From: Axinella damicornis
Taxonomy: Eukaryota > Porifera > Demospongiae > Axinellida > Axinellidae
Length of the DNA: 64,000 nt
Reading direction: 5' to 3'
NCBI GenBank assembly: GCA_963931865.1
Contig: OZ007507.1
Span: 10,885,533 to 10,949,532, forward strand
The notes under the pieces: model-generated
Database searches by the model: none
Seen by the model: the letters and a program-made list of their open reading frames with translations, nothing else
Told to the model about the DNA's origin: nothing
Shown: positions 1 through 40,239 of the stretch, in pieces
How the letters are laid out: every line of letters begins with the position of its first letter
How positions within the stretch are numbered: the stretch's first letter is position 1
Translations under genes and position numbers: made by a program

Positions 1-27774
<27,774 letters not shown>

Positions 27775-28604
27775 CTTCGTAAACCAATTCCAACTAGCTA
27801 GCTAACTCGATGCACACGTGACCAATGGGGTGTGGTTTCGGAACAACGAGCCCCACCCCCACACGTACACAGTGCATCTGAGTGACGTCATAGCTGCTTC
27901 AAAACAACGGCGGTTTCAGGCACTGAGTAGTAAGAAATGATCTGCCGGCTATGCTCCTCACTGCACATTAGCTAAATGTGCAGTTAGGAGCCTCTCCAAC
28001 TAAAAATTTATAATGGTGGTGAGTGCCCTCCAACTTTATGGTTGGAGGGCACTTTTTCATGAGTCTCGCATGGCCAGTCCCACCTGGAAGGGATGGTCTG
28101 GTCTACTTGCAAGTCTGAGAGTGTGATGGCAAGTAGAACAGATGCTCCCTTCCAGGTGGATCTGGCCATGTGAGACTACCTTTTCATGTAACTATACAGC
28201 TAGAAAAAGTTAATACTCATAGTCAGTTCAAGGAGTTCTCCCTCCTCTCCTTTAGGGGTCACAAGGCACATCCGAATTAGTCAGGACACCACTAATGGGT
28301 GCTGCATTCCCCCCTGCAATCGGCCAGGAGATATGCCGCATTATGACAATACCAGGTAGCTACAAGCGATGAGTAGCTTGATAGCATACCCCTTGTGTTG
28401 TCAAGTAAAAAGTACCATCTACAGACATGTGAAAAGATTACCATCGTCATTGCAGTGGACGATATCATCATCCGTTCTTGGCAATCATGACCACATGCAT
28501 GTAATCTACATGTGTATGTGAGCTTCAGGAACATAATTATCAACAGTTTACAAAATTTACTGAAACCTTCATTTCTGGAACTATTATACACACGTGCTAA
28601 TGGT
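27775..28604. other. Intergenic region between nicastrin and GPI gene copy 1
   Basis: Likely 5' flank of nicastrin (27775-27960) with CACGTG near 27815. It then carries a hairpin at 28067-28180 whose arms read GTCTCGCATGGCCAG and GGCCATGTGAGACTAC. No coding signal. Confidence 0.5.
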
Positions 28605-29777
28605 CTAAGAGTGAAACAGCAACGCTACTGCTGCAAGGAGGAATGAGGTGAACATCGTAGCCATTGAGTTGATGCTTGGACTTCCTCCATTTGTGTTTCC
28701 ACCATCTCCGCTCAGAGAGAAAGGAGTAGCACATGCTGGTTCAGTTGTGTTGCAAGTAAATGCAGGCAAAAGCGTATCGGCTCGAGCACAGCAACCAAGC
28801 TGTATAGGAACAGTTAGGTGCATCAATCGTGTGAAGTAATATTCAATGCAGGCATACAAAGTATTGTGAAGTGTTTTAACATACTTGTGAGCATGAAGTT
28901 GTTTGAGGTGTTGAGGTAAAAAGAGAAACAGTAGTTGCTTTCACTGTTCCTGCCACAACCTGGAACACAAGACCTTTGCAGTCAAACACATGGCAGTATA
29001 TGCATGCATACTGCACTGAACTGAAAAGTGTATGCCCGATATATGCATGTGGCAGAAACCATGCACCCTAGTATCGATTATAGATTATGCACTATACATG
29101 TATAATAGAACACACATGCTGCCAAATTTCTGGTCTAATGGGCATGACTATAGGTCACTGTTGGCTAAAGTACAAAGCATGTAGACTGGGACGAATACCA
29201 GGAAATGAATACCTCATGCCATGCAGAGTATGGGACACATGCACCACATGATTCAGCACGAAAAAGCTGCACTACAGATTTTGTGTTGCAAATTGCTAAT
29301 TTCTGGCTTCAGTCATGCATCCCTTAGTTGCAATTGGTTTAGCATACAGTGCATGGTCTGACAGATTTATAGATAATAACACGAATGTACGAAAACTATG
29401 AACTCACCCTGCTGTATTAGTTGGGCAGTTTGTGTGCCTGCAGCTCCGCAGCTAGCGTAAGCATTGGCATACCGTTCGGCACAGTTACCATTGCAGAAAC
29501 TCCCTACATTGGTTCCAGTCTGCATAATTATAGTGACAAGAAGACATCCTGCATGGTCACTTTCTTACAGCTGTAGCCACTGGCTGTAGCTAGATATAAT
29601 GGTTTGGAAGACACTATAGAGTCCATACATTCAAACTTACAAATGCCGCTGCTAATCCTGCACCACAATCTCGTATTAGATCCAGTGGGATGTTACAATT
29701 AGGAACATTAGCACCTGCTGAGCTGATGCTGCCAGCACGCAGACAAGCAAGAAAGCTGTAGCAGGGAGCATCTTCAT
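28605..29777 (-). pseudogene. Copy 1 of GPI-anchor-type cysteine-rich secreted protein, broken
   Basis: Same exon plan as the intact copies at 37594-38824 and 43292-44536. Exons: 29641-29777, 29408-29519, 28885-28959 and 28605-28799. The first coding exon is 137 nt against 135 in the intact copies: a net 2-nt gain just after the signal peptide (…CVLAASAQ), which leads to a stop within about ten codons. The third is 75 nt against 77, a 2-nt loss. Exon 2 loses 3 nt (in frame). The donor of coding exon 3 is CAA|GTATG where the other copies have CAG|GTATG. The 3' exon still encodes LGCCARADTLLPAF and the hydrophobic C-terminal tail. A TATA-like box (TATAAAAAGA on the minus strand near 29942-29951) and an NRF1-like site at 29999-30010 remain. 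Best explained as a decaying duplicate; an alternative transcript cannot be excluded. Confidence 0.75.
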
Positions 29778-29998
29778 TTCGGTACTGCAAAATGAGGGTC
29801 ATAATAACTATCAAGATGATAATAGATTATGGATGTTATTACCAATGTTGCAAACAATACCTCTCAGTTTGGAGACTAGAGCTTGTATACAGAGCTGGAA
29901 GGTAACTTCGCTTGAAATGATGGCCCAAGACCTGCTGCTCTCTTTTTATAGTGGATAATGTGCGCCTTCTATTCGGATTCTGGTTTACTTCGTCTGCA

Positions 29999-30010
29999 CG
30001 CGCATGCGCA
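29999..30010. promoter_or_regulatory. NRF1-like site upstream of GPI copy 1
   Basis: CGCGCATGCGCA, a palindromic match to the NRF1 consensus, about 50 bp upstream of the TATA-like box. The same site is at 39112-39123 (copy 2). Degenerate forms are at 39049-39060 (CGCGCAGGCGCA) and 44817-44828 (CGCGCATGTGCA). Confidence 0.5.
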
Positions 30011-30455
30011 CAATATTAACCTTTGAACCTTTGAACGATTGTGATTTGAAATGGCTACATTCGAATTCGAGAACAAGAATGATATGTGAGTATTGTATAT
30101 CAAACCTGCACACAGTCACTTGAAACAGAGCAAGGCAAATTCAGTAGCATGTCCCAGATGTGTCGTACAGAATCAGGAAAACTGAAAGTCTAGCATTGCT
30201 ACTGAAAAGCTGACATTATAATCTACTCCGTGAAGTAGACCTATTGTACTAAAATAAGATGTCTGATCGAGCACCTTAACCCACATTTGGTTTCACTAGT
30301 AGTCATGTTTGCTTTTCAGTGCACTTCTAAGTGTGTAGCAAAGCTGTTTAGGTCAATGAATCGGCAGCAAACACCACAGTAGCTTAAAACACACACGTAG
30401 CTATAGCCATGCTATTGACAATCACAAAGGCATTCTCTGGTTGTGGTTAATAGTT

Positions 30456-30534
30456 AGCCTCGTTGTCAGGCTCCTCCCCAGCTTTTTGTCGCATACTGGA
30501 CAAGAAGCTGGGAGGAGCCTGGGAACGAGGCTAG
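30456..30534. repeat. Hairpin of the CCTCGTTCCCAGG family, unit 1
   Basis: Orthologous in position to 40118-40206 and 45311-45398. This copy has lost 9 bp at the loop centre (GCATACTGGACAAG). Confidence 0.88.
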
Positions 30535-30861
30535 TAAATAGTAATATCTAGGTGCCCAAGGCACTAATAACAGAGAACGCGGTAGCGTTCTCTATTTAGG
30601 GATGGCTAAGGAAATTTCGAAAATACCATACTGATGCACCAGCAGGAAAACGGCCAAAGAAGCTACTACCCCCCAACCAAGCATGCAGACAGAATGATAC
30701 TGCCTAGCAGTTCACAAAAACACTCGCAAACGTACCTGAGAGTACGCGGGAGTCGAGTAATAAGTCGCCGTAAAATTCCGATTTCGTCATCTTCTTTCTT
30801 CTTCTTCTTTCTCATTGACTAGCATAGCTGGACAACAAAAGCATTTCCTGAGCTAGTTCAC

Positions 30862-31200
30862 TCACAGAACAACATCGCTTTCGTCGTAGTAGCTCCTTTC
30901 GGCCCTTTTGACTACATACTGGCAAGAACGGCACTGCTGGCTAGCTACGATTCCGTGAATTGCTAGCACGAAGCCATTTTGATGCAACCAGAGGTCACGC
31001 GTGCCAAATGCGCATGCGCAGTTCACATGCAAACGCACGTTGCATTCTTTTTTACGGCATTTCGGGCGCTTGGTGATCAGCTGAATCCTTGTGAATCCAT
31101 CATCTGGTGCCTCACTACCGCTGCGAGGAATTTCTACCAACCTGTTCTTGCCAAGATCTATCGTGACTATGCCATCATGGAGGCGTGGCTTTCTTTTCAT
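30862..31200 (-). CDS. Hypothetical 112-codon ORF in the unit-1 insert
   Basis: ATG to TGA without interruption, starting MKRKPRLHDGIVTIDLGKNR, with a Cys/His-rich middle (CRKKECNVRLHVNCACAF; CRSCQYVV) and ending YYDESDVVL. It lies wholly inside DNA that is present in triplication unit 1 but absent from units 2 and 3, so it may belong to the inserted element. No family recognised; chance ORF remains possible. Confidence 0.25.
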   Translation of the reverse strand: MKRKPRLHDGIVTIDLGKNRLVEIPRSGSEAPDDGFTRIQLITKRPKCRKKECNVRLHVNCACAFGTRDLWLHQNGFVLAIHGIVASQQCRSCQYVVKRAERSYYDESDVVL

Positions 31201-31397
31201 GACGTAACTACAGTGCGGAACATGTATATACCACCAATACTGTGAGTGAGGTTAGAGTTTTGGAATACTATCAGTGGAAATAGAATGAAGCATCAAAGCC
31301 TGCTCAGTGCCCAGCAGAAGGTTCACATCCATCAAGGCAATTAATAAAATCTGACATCAGGAAAGTTACGCATTCCGTGCGCTCAAAAAACCTCACA

Positions 31398-31660
31398 AAC
31401 TAGAAACAAAAAATTTTCTTGCAAAAATTACAAATGATTTAGTGATGGCCACCCCGATCGACTCCCGAAAAAGCAGACAAACAAGGAATGCCATTAACCA
31501 GCCTCAGTCCCATCCCATCCCTAAATTCTACATTTTTCAATGAGATGGGACTGAGGCTGGTTAATGGCATTCCTTGTTTGTCTGCTTTTTCGGGAGTCGA
31601 TCGGGGTGGCCATCACTAAATCATTTGTAATTTTTGCAAGAAATTTTTTGTTTCTAGTTA
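31398..31660. mobile_element. Hairpin element, about 120-bp arms
   Basis: The left arm begins AACTAGAAACAAAAAATTTT and the right arm ends with its complement. The inner inverted repeat CCAGCCTCAGTCCCATC closes the loop. It forms the right end of the unit-1-specific insert. Confidence 0.88.
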
Positions 31661-33460
31661 AACTACAGATGCTGCTTTTTTTCCCCCCACAACCTCATCT
31701 GTACAGATATCCTGTTAATGCATACACATACTCTGCAGCACAATCTAGCACAGGGTATAGGCAGGGTCTGGTCATACTTGTACACAAGCTGATGCTGTCA
31801 CAGCATTGCTCTTCTTCCTCTCTTGGGCCTGGAAGGAGGCTAACTGCTTCTGTCCAACTTGTGCTCGATCGTCAGTCAGTGTGATATCATTGCTGCATAG
31901 TCCATAGCTAACTATACTGAACTAAACACCCATTTAGTATGGGCTTTTGGCTTAACTAACAACCTTCAGAGAAGACCCGTGATGACATTATAGCTAATCA
32001 TATTGCATGAACAGTGCAGTCACAGTGTGAAATGTATGGGGACGTCAAACAAGGATCATGAGATGCCTGGTATAGCCAGGCTTGAGGAAAAGAGGTGACT
32101 GAATTCACAAACTGATAAAGATTGAATATCTACTTACATAATGCATGATAGCAACGGTCGGGATGTAACTTGCTATTATGTTTGTGTAGTTGTGGTCAGT
32201 TATCTCACTCCTATACTGGCAGCAAGCAGCACAGAGTTCTGAGGTGCTCTATGCATGGGCAAAAACATGCGCCCTCTCTGGCACTCATGTACTGGCTGGC
32301 CATGACCCTAGGCATTATATGGTGAGAGGGTGTCATCACCTGCAAGGAATGGGTCAGGCTGCAAGGTTCCATGGCTATCTGCACATCATGTGGAGTGGAA
32401 GTACTTCTGTTGTGCCCTGTAATTACACTCAACCATGATGAGAGGGTCATTGCCAGCACAACAGCTGCATGAGAGATGCCTGGTATATAGCTTGAGTGAG
32501 GAAAGGAGGTGACCGGTTTCACAAATTAACTGTACACATGTACAGGATGTGTAAATTGAATATCTACTTATATGCAGTGAATGAAAGTAACAGGATGTAG
32601 CTAAGCTTGAATAGAATTGTGTTTGTGTATTTGTGGTTCTTGGTCAGTTAATCTCCTGAGTCCTGACACAAGCAGCACAGACTTTTGAGGTACTCTCTGC
32701 ACAATAACACACACCCTCCAGCTGTTGCTCATCTTCGGCACTGGCTGGCCATGACCTTCAAGCACATCATCAGCAAGGAATGGGTCGGGCTGCAAGGTCT
32801 TTGTGGCTGTCTGCATGCACATCCTGTAGTAGTTTGTGTGCTCCTGCTGAACCTGACCTTGTAACCTTGTTAAGTCCAGGTAATTATTGAGCCATGGAAT
32901 GAGAAAACGAATCCACAGGTCATGTTAATTGGCCTTGGCCATAAAATCAAGATATGTTTTTATTTTGAGAGACAACTGCATGGTTGCCTAGCTACTCATG
33001 CTGACGAGTGTAACCATTTAGGTATGGAGCGCTTGCAAGTGACGTCACCGGCCGTAAAACAACCGACACGCCCTCCGTTATACTCCGTTTCTCTCATAAG
33101 ACTGTATGGCAAAAAGTAGTAATTCTACAGTGATCTTAGAAATGCAAGCAGCTCGGAACTTACGAAGTACTACTGTGTCAACTGTCGCTGTAGTGCAGTC
33201 ACCATGCCGATTAGATCGAGCAGCTATGCGACCTGGAGAACAAGCGAGTCTGTAGTTTTCGTTAAGCTGCCATTGAACTCCACATTCTTTTGCCATACGG
33301 AAGTACTCAGTCACGTGGTATTGTGACGTAATTGCAACCGCTCTATTGACCGCCCCTAACTAGGGTCATGAATATAATTAGTCACCTGTGGGGAGGGAGG
33401 AGGGGGATGTAAATGTGCACAAACTACTATATGTGTGTGTGTGTGTGTGTATGTGTGTGT

Positions 33461-33493
<33 letters not shown>

Positions 33494-36400
33494 GCACAAA
33501 CTACTACAGGGTGTCAGGCAACTTCCACTGAGGACTCGCTGGATCCACAGGATGTGCATGTGCATGCAGACAGCCACAGAACTAAAGACATTGCAGCCTG
33601 ACCCATTCCTTGCTGGTGATGGTCCTCTCACTATGGGTAATCATAATTTAAAGCCTGATGGAATGCGCATGTTGTTGACTTTTCTTGTGTTATTTGTGTG
33701 CCCTTGCCGAACCTGACCTATAGTAACCTTGTAGTAGTCCAGATATGCTTTTGATCGGATCTCAGTATTATGGAACATATATATATATATATGTCTTCAG
33801 TGCAACAGTTCACTGAGATCCAATCAAAAGCATATGGGCCATGGAATGTACAAGGGTAGTCGGATATTACAGAACTTGAAGCAGCTAGGCAGCACCAAAA
33901 CGTTGCACAAACACACAATACAGTTTTGGGGTCACACCACTGCATCTGTAGCTGTCACCTCAGGAGAGGGAGAAGTCATTGGAAGCATGGATATGGAAAG
34001 TTTAGTTTGCGTGCTCAGGCACATGGAGCTAGTGATTCTGCACTCCCATCAGTAACTGTTGATAATTCTTTGCAGTCAGAATCGTAGATGTAAGACACAG
34101 CCAGGCTCTATAAACCTGGAGGTAAGAGTTGTCCCTGTCCCATCACTTACTATCAAGCAAGCCCCTACTGAGCTTCAGTAATTATCAGCCATCTCGCAAG
34201 AATTGTCCCATTCCATTACCGAAACCTGAATTGGAATTTCTGGAATCAGTCACAGATAAACAGTGTCCAATTTGATTTATGATTGTTATGCAACCATTGT
34301 TACCTATATGGAACAATCAAACCTAAAAAACTAGGAGTCATGTAAGTTGGCAGAACAGATTCATGTTAAGCCACTTTCATCACGTGTGTTATTATGTAGC
34401 CAGGACAGCCAATATCACGCATGCACTAAAACACTAGCTATTCTCGGGAAGACAACCAATTTGAAAAGAATCAAGTGTAGCTATGTAGTGGCATTCACTG
34501 AATGCTACTGTGCTGATAATACATACTTGCTAGCTCTATGACAAGTTCAAACCAGCACACTGGCCATGGTTACCCAGTCCAATAATAGCTACCCACCCAC
34601 ACACAAAAGTGACATATATGAGGTTGCACTGGGTCAGCCGGTTCACCAACCCAATATTAGTGCTGGCATGCAACATTTAAGAATCTTCTATAGGTCTTCC
34701 AACCAATGTACCAGAGAACCAGCTACTTTGCACCTGTGGAAGTAGCTACTCTGTACCTATTCTGTACTGGTGGATGAGGCTTCTGATGAGTCTGGGACAC
34801 AACTACTGTGACTTCCACCTTTGACACCACACTGGTAGCTATGCATAGTGAGACTCAGAGAGAGGGCATGAGTCAGGCCTCAATGGTGAACTGTGTGCTT
34901 TGCTGTTGGCCATATACGTACGTGGGCTATAGGATTGATACTGAGTGGCCACGTGACTATAGCTACAGGTTGCAAGATAGAGTGCATAGTAGTAACCATG
35001 ACACCAACTCCCGATGCTCTGGCTTCTTACTACTAGTTAATTAGCTCTGGGTTCAGTTGCCTTGGATACTATATATTAGCTATGTGGCCAAATAGCTTGA
35101 GTGTCAACGTCATGGCTGGCTATTAGTGAGTGATAGGTGTTACAATTATGTTGTGTGTTACACTCAAGCATGATGAGAGGGTCAAGGCAGTTGCATGTTC
35201 GAGTGCCTCTATTTCTGTGACACCTGAGCATAGTGATACAACATGGAAAGCAGCTCTATGACTGGGAATTTAATTCTATAAATGTTTTGCAAAAGATGCA
35301 TGAGTAATATAGAGCTGATACAAGCAGACATCCAACAAAGAGAAATTAGCCTGAAATTACAATGGTAGCTAGCTACAATGATAAGGAGTGCTTGAATGTG
35401 CCAATGGAATTACAATGGACTACAGAACTAGGTAAGTTATTCCAAAAGAAATCGTATTGGGGAAAAAGGAGTACATTACATAGTTATGGCAGCAGTGGGC
35501 ACATTAGCTAATTTGTGCTGTGCTTGAGTACTTTCCCTGAACCCGCTACTGCTACCAAACCTATAAGTAGCTAAAACCAGATTATTTTTTCTCAGTCTCA
35601 GTATACGTACCACACAGTGGTAATGATGACAGATCCTCCAAACTTGTACATTTGGGGAGGGTGGGGCTATCACAGTGTACCTTGCATACTCAGAGTTGGT
35701 ATGCATGGTTCACCGAAACCTCATCAGTATAGTACTAATTCCAGCAGATATGTTGAACTTATGCAGATATGAGGCAGAGAGGTATGCAGACTGCTGCAGG
35801 TGAGATGCATCTCACCGGCAGTCTGCATACCTCTCTCTGACTCACCCTGCCCATCTAACAGACTCAATTTCCTGCCCACTCTCCTGTTAAGTTGATCATG
35901 ACCGGTAGATAATATTACTAAGCCGGATATTCATAACAGTAAATGTCCACTGGCCGATATACGAGTGTACACGTGGTTTGGTACACCAGGTTTTGCCTGA
36001 TTTTGCAGAATCCATGCAACACTGTAGCTATTAGGTTCAGAGCTCAATGCCCTCCTTATAAGGAAAGTTCATAGCTCAGAGCTTACAGGGAAGACATACA
36101 GCTCTGAGCTTTGCAGCTGGTATGATTTTGCAGAATCCATGCAACAGTGTAGTTATTAGGTTCAGAGCTCAATGCCCTCCTTATACGGAAAGTTCAGAGC
36201 TCAGAGCTTATAGGGAAGACATCCAGCTCTGAGCTCTGGTAGGGATTCTGCAAAACCCAGCACGAGGTCTCTTCAATGCTGCATGTGCAGTATAAACTGT
36301 CTCACCATGCAGGCACTATAGCACAGGATTTAAGCTATATCGGTAGGTGGGGACACTACATGTATTAAGAAGTCCAGACCTTTACCAGTTCAGCACGTTG

Positions 36401-37199
36401 TTTTAGGTTACATGCTCCAAGACTGAAAGTTATGAGTCTCCTACAGGGACTCTTCATCATGTTTTGCAACGATGTATTTGGTATCGTCTCAGGTATTATT
36501 TCTAGCGAAGTATAAATCACATTACCAGTATAGCCTGCAACCGTGCAGTCACATGATATATATAAACTTAGTAATCACCAGAATTAGAGAAACAGTTTGG
36601 ATGACATTTTATTTACTATGATGGCTCAATTTGCGCCAACCATGCAGATATTGAAGAGGAGGTGCTTGGATGAGAAACTATCATGCAACAACTGGTGCAG
36701 GGCCACAAAAGTGGTAGTATGAACACCAATGTAGCTGGCACATGATTTCAACAGCCACCTAGCTATATTATACTCTCATCGATCACCAGACCAAGCAGAG
36801 GTTCCATGGGCCTGTCACCACTTTGTGACCACCACCATTGTCACATGCATGTCTCGAACACCCAGGCATAAACATCCCTACAAGATTACGATACAGCTAG
36901 TGTGTGGCATGCATACTACTGTCAACAAATGCAAGCCATAATCTCTACAACAGCATGACACCAAACAAAACTGCATGCATACTATCTCTACATTTCACAC
37001 TGTGACTACACTGTTCATGCAATATGATTAGCTATAATGCCATGGTCTTCTCTGAAGGTTGTTAGTTATAAGTCAAAAGCCCGTACTAAATGGGTGTTTA
37101 GTTCAGTATAGTTAGCTATGGACTATGGAGCAATGATGACTGACGAGCACAAGTTGGTAGGTTTCTGGCTGCATGCACCCAAGCATGTAGCAATAATTA
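31661..37199. other. Gene-poor part of unit 1
   Basis: No convincing exon. Contains an inverted repeat at 33739-33838 (TATGCTTTTGATCGGATCTC), poly-G 33461-33492, a hairpin at 35775-35842 (GAGGTATGCAGACTGC) and a two-copy tandem of about 115 bp at 36004-36240. A minus-strand open frame at 33078-33314 with a GTAAGT donor was considered but has no partner exon. Confidence 0.5.
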
Positions 37200-37593
37200 T
37201 GTTCAGATGTCTTTACATCTGCACATACGCTATAAGCTACAGGCAGTGTGACATCTTATAATATAGCTACCCAACTTCCTGGGTAATTCGCACCACCTTT
37301 ATTGAGTACATTACTGACTGCTACCTGTGTTTATGAGGCCTATAGGCTGCATGAGTGCTGCTGAAAAGTGATCTAATGCCCCCTTCCCACGTCTTTCCTG
37401 CTGGTTTCCATGCACCTTTAACTGAGATGTTGATACTGAAGGAGTCTCCTAAAGTATGTAGACTTGCACATTGGATGCTATAGACTTGCATGCATGATTG
37501 TGCATATTCACATAATTATCAACAGTTTACAAAATGTACTGAAACCTTCAGCTAAGATCAGTTCTGAAACTATTATACACACGTGCTAATGGT

Positions 37594-38824
37594 CTAAGAG
37601 TGAAACAGCAACGCTACTGCTGCAAGGAGGAATGAGGTGAACATCGTAGCCATAGAGTTGATGCTTGGACTTCCTCCATTGCCTGCACTGGTGTTGTTGC
37701 TACTGCCACCTCCATTTGGATTTCCACCATCTCCGCTCAGAGTGAAAGGAGTAGCACATACTGGTTCAGTTGTGGGGCATGTAAATGCAGGCAAAAGCGT
37801 ACCAGCTCGAGCACAGCAACCAAGCTGTATGGGAACACGTGTGAAGTAATATTCATTGCAGGCATACAAAGTATTGTGAAGTGTTTTAACATACCTGTGA
37901 GCATGAAGTTGTTTGAGGTGTTGAGGTAAAATATGAGAAACAGTAGTTGTTTCCACTGTTCCTGCCACAACCTGGAACACAAGACCATTGCAGTCAAACA
38001 CAAATGCACAGCAGTATGCGTATACAGCAGCTGAAAAGTGTATGCCTGATATATGCATGTGGCAGAAACCATGCACCCTAGTATATATCCAGTATAGATT
38101 AATTATGCACTAGAAATGTATAATAAAACACACTGCTGCCAAATTTCCGGTCTAATGGGCACCTAATGGGCATGACTATAGGTCACTGTTGGCTAAAGTA
38201 CAAAGCATCATTACTATCTCCAGTTGTAGACTGGGATGAACACCAGGAAATGAATACCTCATGCCAGAGTATGGGACAGCACGAAAAAGCTGCACTACAG
38301 ATTTTGTGTTGCAAATTGCCTATGATTAGTTTCTGGCTTCAGTCATGCATCCCTTAGTTTGCAACGCAGACTCCTTAGAGTTGCAATGGGTTTAGCATAC
38401 AGTGCAGGGTTTCGATGGTCTGACAGATTTATAGATAATAACATGAATGTACGTAAACTATGAACTCACCCTGCTGTATTTGTTGGGCAGCTTGTGTGCC
38501 TGCAGCTCCTCCACAGCTAGCGTAAGCATTGGCATACCGTTCGGCACAGTTACCATTGCAGAAACTCCCTACATTGGTTCCAGTCTGCATAATTATAGTG
38601 ACAAAGACATCCTGCAGATCACTTTCTTACAGCTGTAGCTAGATATAATAGTTTGGAAGACACTATAGAGTCCATACACTCAAACTTACAAATGCCGCTG
38701 CTAATCCTGCAGTACAATCTCGTACTAGATCCAGTGGGAAGTTACAATTAAGAACATTTGGTGCCTGAGCTGATGCTGCAAGCACGCAGACAAGGAAGAA
38801 AGCTGTGGCAGGGAGCATCTTCAT
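37594..38824 (-). CDS. Copy 2: secreted cysteine-rich protein with GPI-type C-terminus (185 aa)
   Basis: Coding exons: 38690-38824, 38470-38584, 37895-37971 and 37594-37824, joined in phase (0, 1, 0) to 186 codons with stop. A 5' non-coding exon ends at 38913 (GAG|GTATTG) and a TATA-like box lies at about 38999-39007. The protein has a signal peptide (MKMLPATAFFLVCVLAASA), a compact cysteine-rich domain (LNCNFPLDLVRDC, GSFCNGNCAERY, ASCGG, GCGRNSGNNYCFSYF, LGCCARAG, FTCPTTEPVC) and a Gly/Asn/Ser linker. It ends in a small-residue site and a hydrophobic tail (MFTSFLLAAVALLFHS), the typical GPI-attachment layout. About 12 cysteines suggest disulfides. I do not recognise a named family. A longer unspliced open frame through exon 4 exists, but the spliced model conserves cysteines and frame in both copies 2 and 3, so I prefer it. 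Confidence 0.8.
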
Positions 38825-39009
38825 TTCGGTACTGCAAAATGAGGGTCATAATAATTATCAAGATGATAATAGATTATGGATGTTACCAATGTTGCACATT
38901 TACAAACAATACCTCTCAGTTTGGAGACTAGAACTTGTCTACAGAGCTGGAAGGTAATTCAACTGCGCTTGAAATGATGTCCCAAGACCTGCTGCACTCT
39001 TTTTATAGT

Positions 39010-39150
39010 GGATAATGTACGCTGTCTATCTGGTTTACTTCGTCTGCACGCGCAGGCGCACAATATGTTAACCTTTGAACCTCGCTGTCTATCCGGTTTA
39101 CTTCGTCTGCACGCGCATGCGCACAATGTTAACCTTTGAACCTTCGAAGT
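39010..39150. promoter_or_regulatory. Duplicated upstream element of GPI copy 2
   Basis: Two tandem copies of about 70 bp containing GTTTACTTCGTCTGCACGCG and GTTAACCTTTGAACCT. Copy 3 carries the same pair (44735-44850), while copy 1 has a single unit (29975-30035). Likely promoter-proximal sequence. Confidence 0.6.
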
Positions 39151-39186
39151 ATTGTGATTTGACATTCTAGAAGTGAGTATATATTG

Positions 39187-39650
39187 TACAAGTAGCTGAG
39201 CTCGCTTCGCTCGCTCAGCTACTTCCCCTCGTTCGCCTACCGTGTGTAATCCGGCGCCGGACAACTCTCTGTGCAGAGCTGCTCCCCGATTGCGTCCGCT
39301 TCAGCTGCTGCTCCCCGCGCTTGCGTCCGCTTCAGCTGCTGCTCGCCGCTTGCGTCCGCTTCAGCTGCTGCTCCCGGGCCCGATTGCGGCATCCGCTTCA
39401 ACTGCTGCTCCCCGTTTGCCTCCGCTTCCAGCTGCTGCTCGCCCGATTACGTCCGCTTCTACTGCTGGTCCCCAATTGCGCTTGCCGGATTCCAGCCCAT
39501 GCCAGGGCCCAATGTTCTCGAACATTCTTCGCGGAGTTCGAGGTTCATTAAATAAATTAAAGTACGAAGGTCGCGCGTCACTATAGTCTAGTCCCGCCCC
39601 ACGAACATCCCACTTCCGTCACTCTCAGACACACACACGTTAAAATCTTA
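39187..39650 (+). repeat. GC-rich composite dispersed repeat, copy B
   Basis: Nearly the same sequence as 16011-16560 with fewer minisatellite units. It sits directly upstream of GPI gene copy 2 and is absent at the equivalent place in units 1 and 3, so it inserted after duplication. Confidence 0.88.
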
Positions 39651-40239
39651 ATAATATTGACTAGTCCCACTTCCCACACGTTAAAACACACAGACACGTT
39701 AAAATTATTGATATCAAACCTGCACCCAGGCACACAGCAGTCTTGAAAAAAGAGCTAGGCAAATTCAGTAACATGTCCTAGAAAATGTCAGTTGTGTCCT
39801 ACAGAATCAGAAAGCCTAGCATACTAGCTAGCTAACTGAAAAGTTGACATTAAATTATCTACCATTTGCTCCATGAAGTAGACTTTTGTCACTAAAATAT
39901 GATGTCTGATCGAGCACCTTAACCCAAATTTGGTGTGTAAACAAAGAACTATTTTCAAGTAGGTCATTTTTAACTTTTCAATGCACTTCTAAATGTGTAG
40001 CAAAGCTGTTTAAGTTAACGAATTGGCAGCAAATGCCACAGTAGCTGAAAACACACACGTAGCTATAGCCATGCTACTGACAATCACAAAGGCATTCTCT
40101 GGTTGTGGTTAGTAGTTAGCCTCGTTCCCAGGCTCCTCCCCAGCTTTTTGTCGCATACTGTACAGTATGCGACAAGAAGCTGGGGAGGAGCCTGGGAACG
40201 AGGCTAGTCAATAGTAATATCTAGGTGCCCAAGGCACTA

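Larger units (their letters stand above)
28270..36900. repeat. Segmental triplication, unit 1
   Basis: Contains GPI gene copy 1 (broken). It also carries the CCTCGTTCCCAGG hairpin at 30456-30534, the CACTCATGTACTGGCTGGCC block at 32282 and the CAGAGCTCAGAGCTTATAGG block at 36195. All have counterparts in order in units 2 and/or 3. Unit-specific inserts: 30570-31659 and local duplications around 32570-33610. Confidence 0.8.

Noticed and set aside
33078..33314. Minus open frame with a GTAAGT donor, possible first exon
   Set aside because: No downstream exon found; kept only as a remark.
37737..38072. 111-codon minus frame starting MVSATCIYQAYTFQ
   Set aside because: Alternative frame over the GPI gene exons; spliced model conserves cysteines and signal/tail layout better.
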